In this document: positions 34,788-35,856 of the stretch, in pieces
How the letters are laid out: each line of letters starts with the position of its first letter
Position numbering within the stretch: the first letter of the stretch is position 1
Assembly: GCA_963542015.1 (NCBI GenBank)
Contig: CAUTUX010000011.1
Location: 1-35,856, forward strand
Length of the DNA: 35,856 bases
Source of the DNA: CAUTUX01 sp963542015
GTDB lineage: Bacteria; Bacillota; Clostridia; Christensenellales; CAG-917
Direction: 5' to 3'
Program-made: the position numbers and the translations under genes
The notes under the pieces: model-generated
Seen by the model: only the letters and a program-made list of their open reading frames with translations
Database searches by the model: none
Told to the model about the DNA's origin: nothing

Positions 34788-35676
34788 AATAATTGTTCAG
34801 GGCGATAATATTCGCTTAGATCAGTATCTTGCGGACACATGTCATGTGACACGTTCTCAAATTAATATGACTATAAAAGCGGGGATTTTTTTAAATGGCA
34901 TAAGTGTCAATAAACCATCTCTTATGGTTAAGAGTGATGATGTAATTGAATTAGATATACCTAATACAGAAATAGATGTGGTGGCATCAGATGACACCTT
35001 AAAAATACTTTATGAAGATGAATATGTATTGGTAATTGATAAAGTTCAAGGAATGGTCGTACATCAAAGTACATCTTCAAGAAACCCAAATACAGTAGTT
35101 AATGCGTTACTCAATTACACCAATAAGCTCAGTACAATTGACCCGATTAGAATGGGTATAGTTCATAGACTGGATAAAGACACATCAGGGGTGCTTGTAA
35201 TAGCCAGAACGGATGAAGTTCATGAAAAGCTACAACAGGCATTTAAGGAAAGACAAGTAACAAGAAGATATCTTGGGATTTGCGGTGGTATATTAAAAGA
35301 AAAAATTGGAACAGTAGTGGCACCCATAGGAAGAAGCACAAGTGATAGAAAAAAAATGAGCGTAATGCCAGATGGGAAAGAAGCAGTTACGAAATACAAA
35401 GTAGTTGAAGAATTTAATAAATACTCATTGGTAGATTTTGAATTAGTGACCGGTAGAACACATCAGATAAGGGTTCACATGCGACACATAGGACATCCAA
35501 TTGTTGGAGATAGTAGATATGGTGGCGATTGCAAGATATATAAATCTGGGCAGTTATTGCACTCGTATTATGTAAAATTTACTCATCCTGTTACAGCAAA
35601 AGAAGTTGAAATCAATTGTCAAGTTCCCGAATATTTTCAGAACATTCTCATTAAACTAAGAGAGCAAAACAAGTAG
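34780..35676 (+). CDS. RluA-family 23S rRNA pseudouridine synthase (RluD-like)
   Basis: 298 aa. An S4 RNA-binding domain (about 11-70, RLDQYLADTCHVTRSQI) precedes the catalytic domain with HRLDKDTSG (129-137; nucleophile D132), LVTGRTHQIRVHMRHIGHPI and GDSRYGG. It isomerises uridines in 23S rRNA; RluD-type is the best guess (ylyB in Bacillus), but the exact site is not determined from sequence. It follows lspA in the same order as in other Firmicutes. Confidence 0.94.
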   Translation: MPKIIVQGDNIRLDQYLADTCHVTRSQINMTIKAGIFLNGISVNKPSLMVKSDDVIELDIPNTEIDVVASDDTLKILYEDEYVLVIDKVQGMVVHQSTSSRNPNTVVNALLNYTNKLSTIDPIRMGIVHRLDKDTSGVLVIARTDEVHEKLQQAFKERQVTRRYLGICGGILKEKIGTVVAPIGRSTSDRKKMSVMPDGKEAVTKYKVVEEFNKYSLVDFELVTGRTHQIRVHMRHIGHPIVGDSRYGGDCKIYKSGQLLHSYYVKFTHPVTAKEVEINCQVPEYFQNILIKLREQNK

Positions 35677-35742
35677 GCAACAAATATAGTCGTTAAAAAC
35701 ATTCCTTATACATTAAATATTTAATATAAATATATAGAGCTC

Positions 35743-35752
35743 GACATATGTC
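35743..35752. repeat. GACATATGTC palindrome, second copy
   Basis: The same 10-bp palindrome plus AT occurs at 2516-2525 before hslU. Both lie in AT-rich intergenic DNA. The 180 bases after the last gene hold no gene I can see. Confidence 0.35.
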
Positions 35753-35856
35753 ATGTTTTACAGAAAAAATACAAATAAATTTAACGACAAGGGGGTTATT
35801 AATTACCCATTTCAATTTGCTGTCTTTATTTAAGCGCCATTTATATAGTAAAAAAT

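Overview
The window is AT-rich bacterial chromosome that looks like an anaerobic, low-GC Firmicute, most likely an uncultured member of the Clostridia. The support is the strong AGGAGG-type ribosome sites, the gene set (type III glutamine synthetase, NfnAB-type ferredoxin:NADP oxidoreductase, flavodiiron protein, SepF) and tightly packed co-oriented genes. TGA works as a stop codon in many genes here. No tRNA, rRNA, CRISPR array, transposase or integrase gene was seen.

Layout. 1-2453 holds two related but diverged surface-protein genes facing each other across a two-way terminator. The left one runs off the window edge and the right one has lost its 5' end. 2890-13378 is a dense, partly translationally coupled run on the plus strand: hslU, hisS, glyA, a WYL regulator, nth, nfnA, nfnB, obgE and a three-domain NadD-YqeK-RsfS fusion. 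13426-15933 encodes two lipoproteins and a small protein between hairpin terminators.

16072-18719 is an accessory patch: a hipBA toxin-antitoxin-type pair on the minus strand, and a divergent Fic gene broken by a TGA exactly at the last arginine of the Fic motif. A phased cluster of DnaA boxes (18931-18974) sits just before gltX. Then come gltX, a membrane-anchored subtilase, ispE and a flavodiiron protein, ending stop-to-stop against glnN, which follows trxA on the minus strand.

27452-29744 is a type II restriction-modification cassette: a truncated HTH ORF, a C5 cytosine methyltransferase and an HpaII-like endonuclease. Immediately downstream, about 30032-30575, is a long structured noncoding region followed by a DUF21-like membrane protein. 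I interpret this pair as OLE RNA and its partner OapA. The window ends with a GH36 alpha-galactosidase and a coupled run of yggS, sepF, lspA and an RluA-family pseudouridine synthase.

How the genes work together: most are housekeeping (translation, ribosome maturation, NAD and isoprenoid synthesis, redox balance, lipoprotein processing, cell division). The accessory material is in three patches: the surface-protein paralogues, hipBA/fic, and the restriction-modification cassette next to the OLE/OapA locus. The best candidates for further study are the OLE/OapA locus, the triple fusion, the ectopic DnaA-box cluster, the apparently leaderless hipBA operon with its palindromic operator, and the SepF with an unusual N-terminus.
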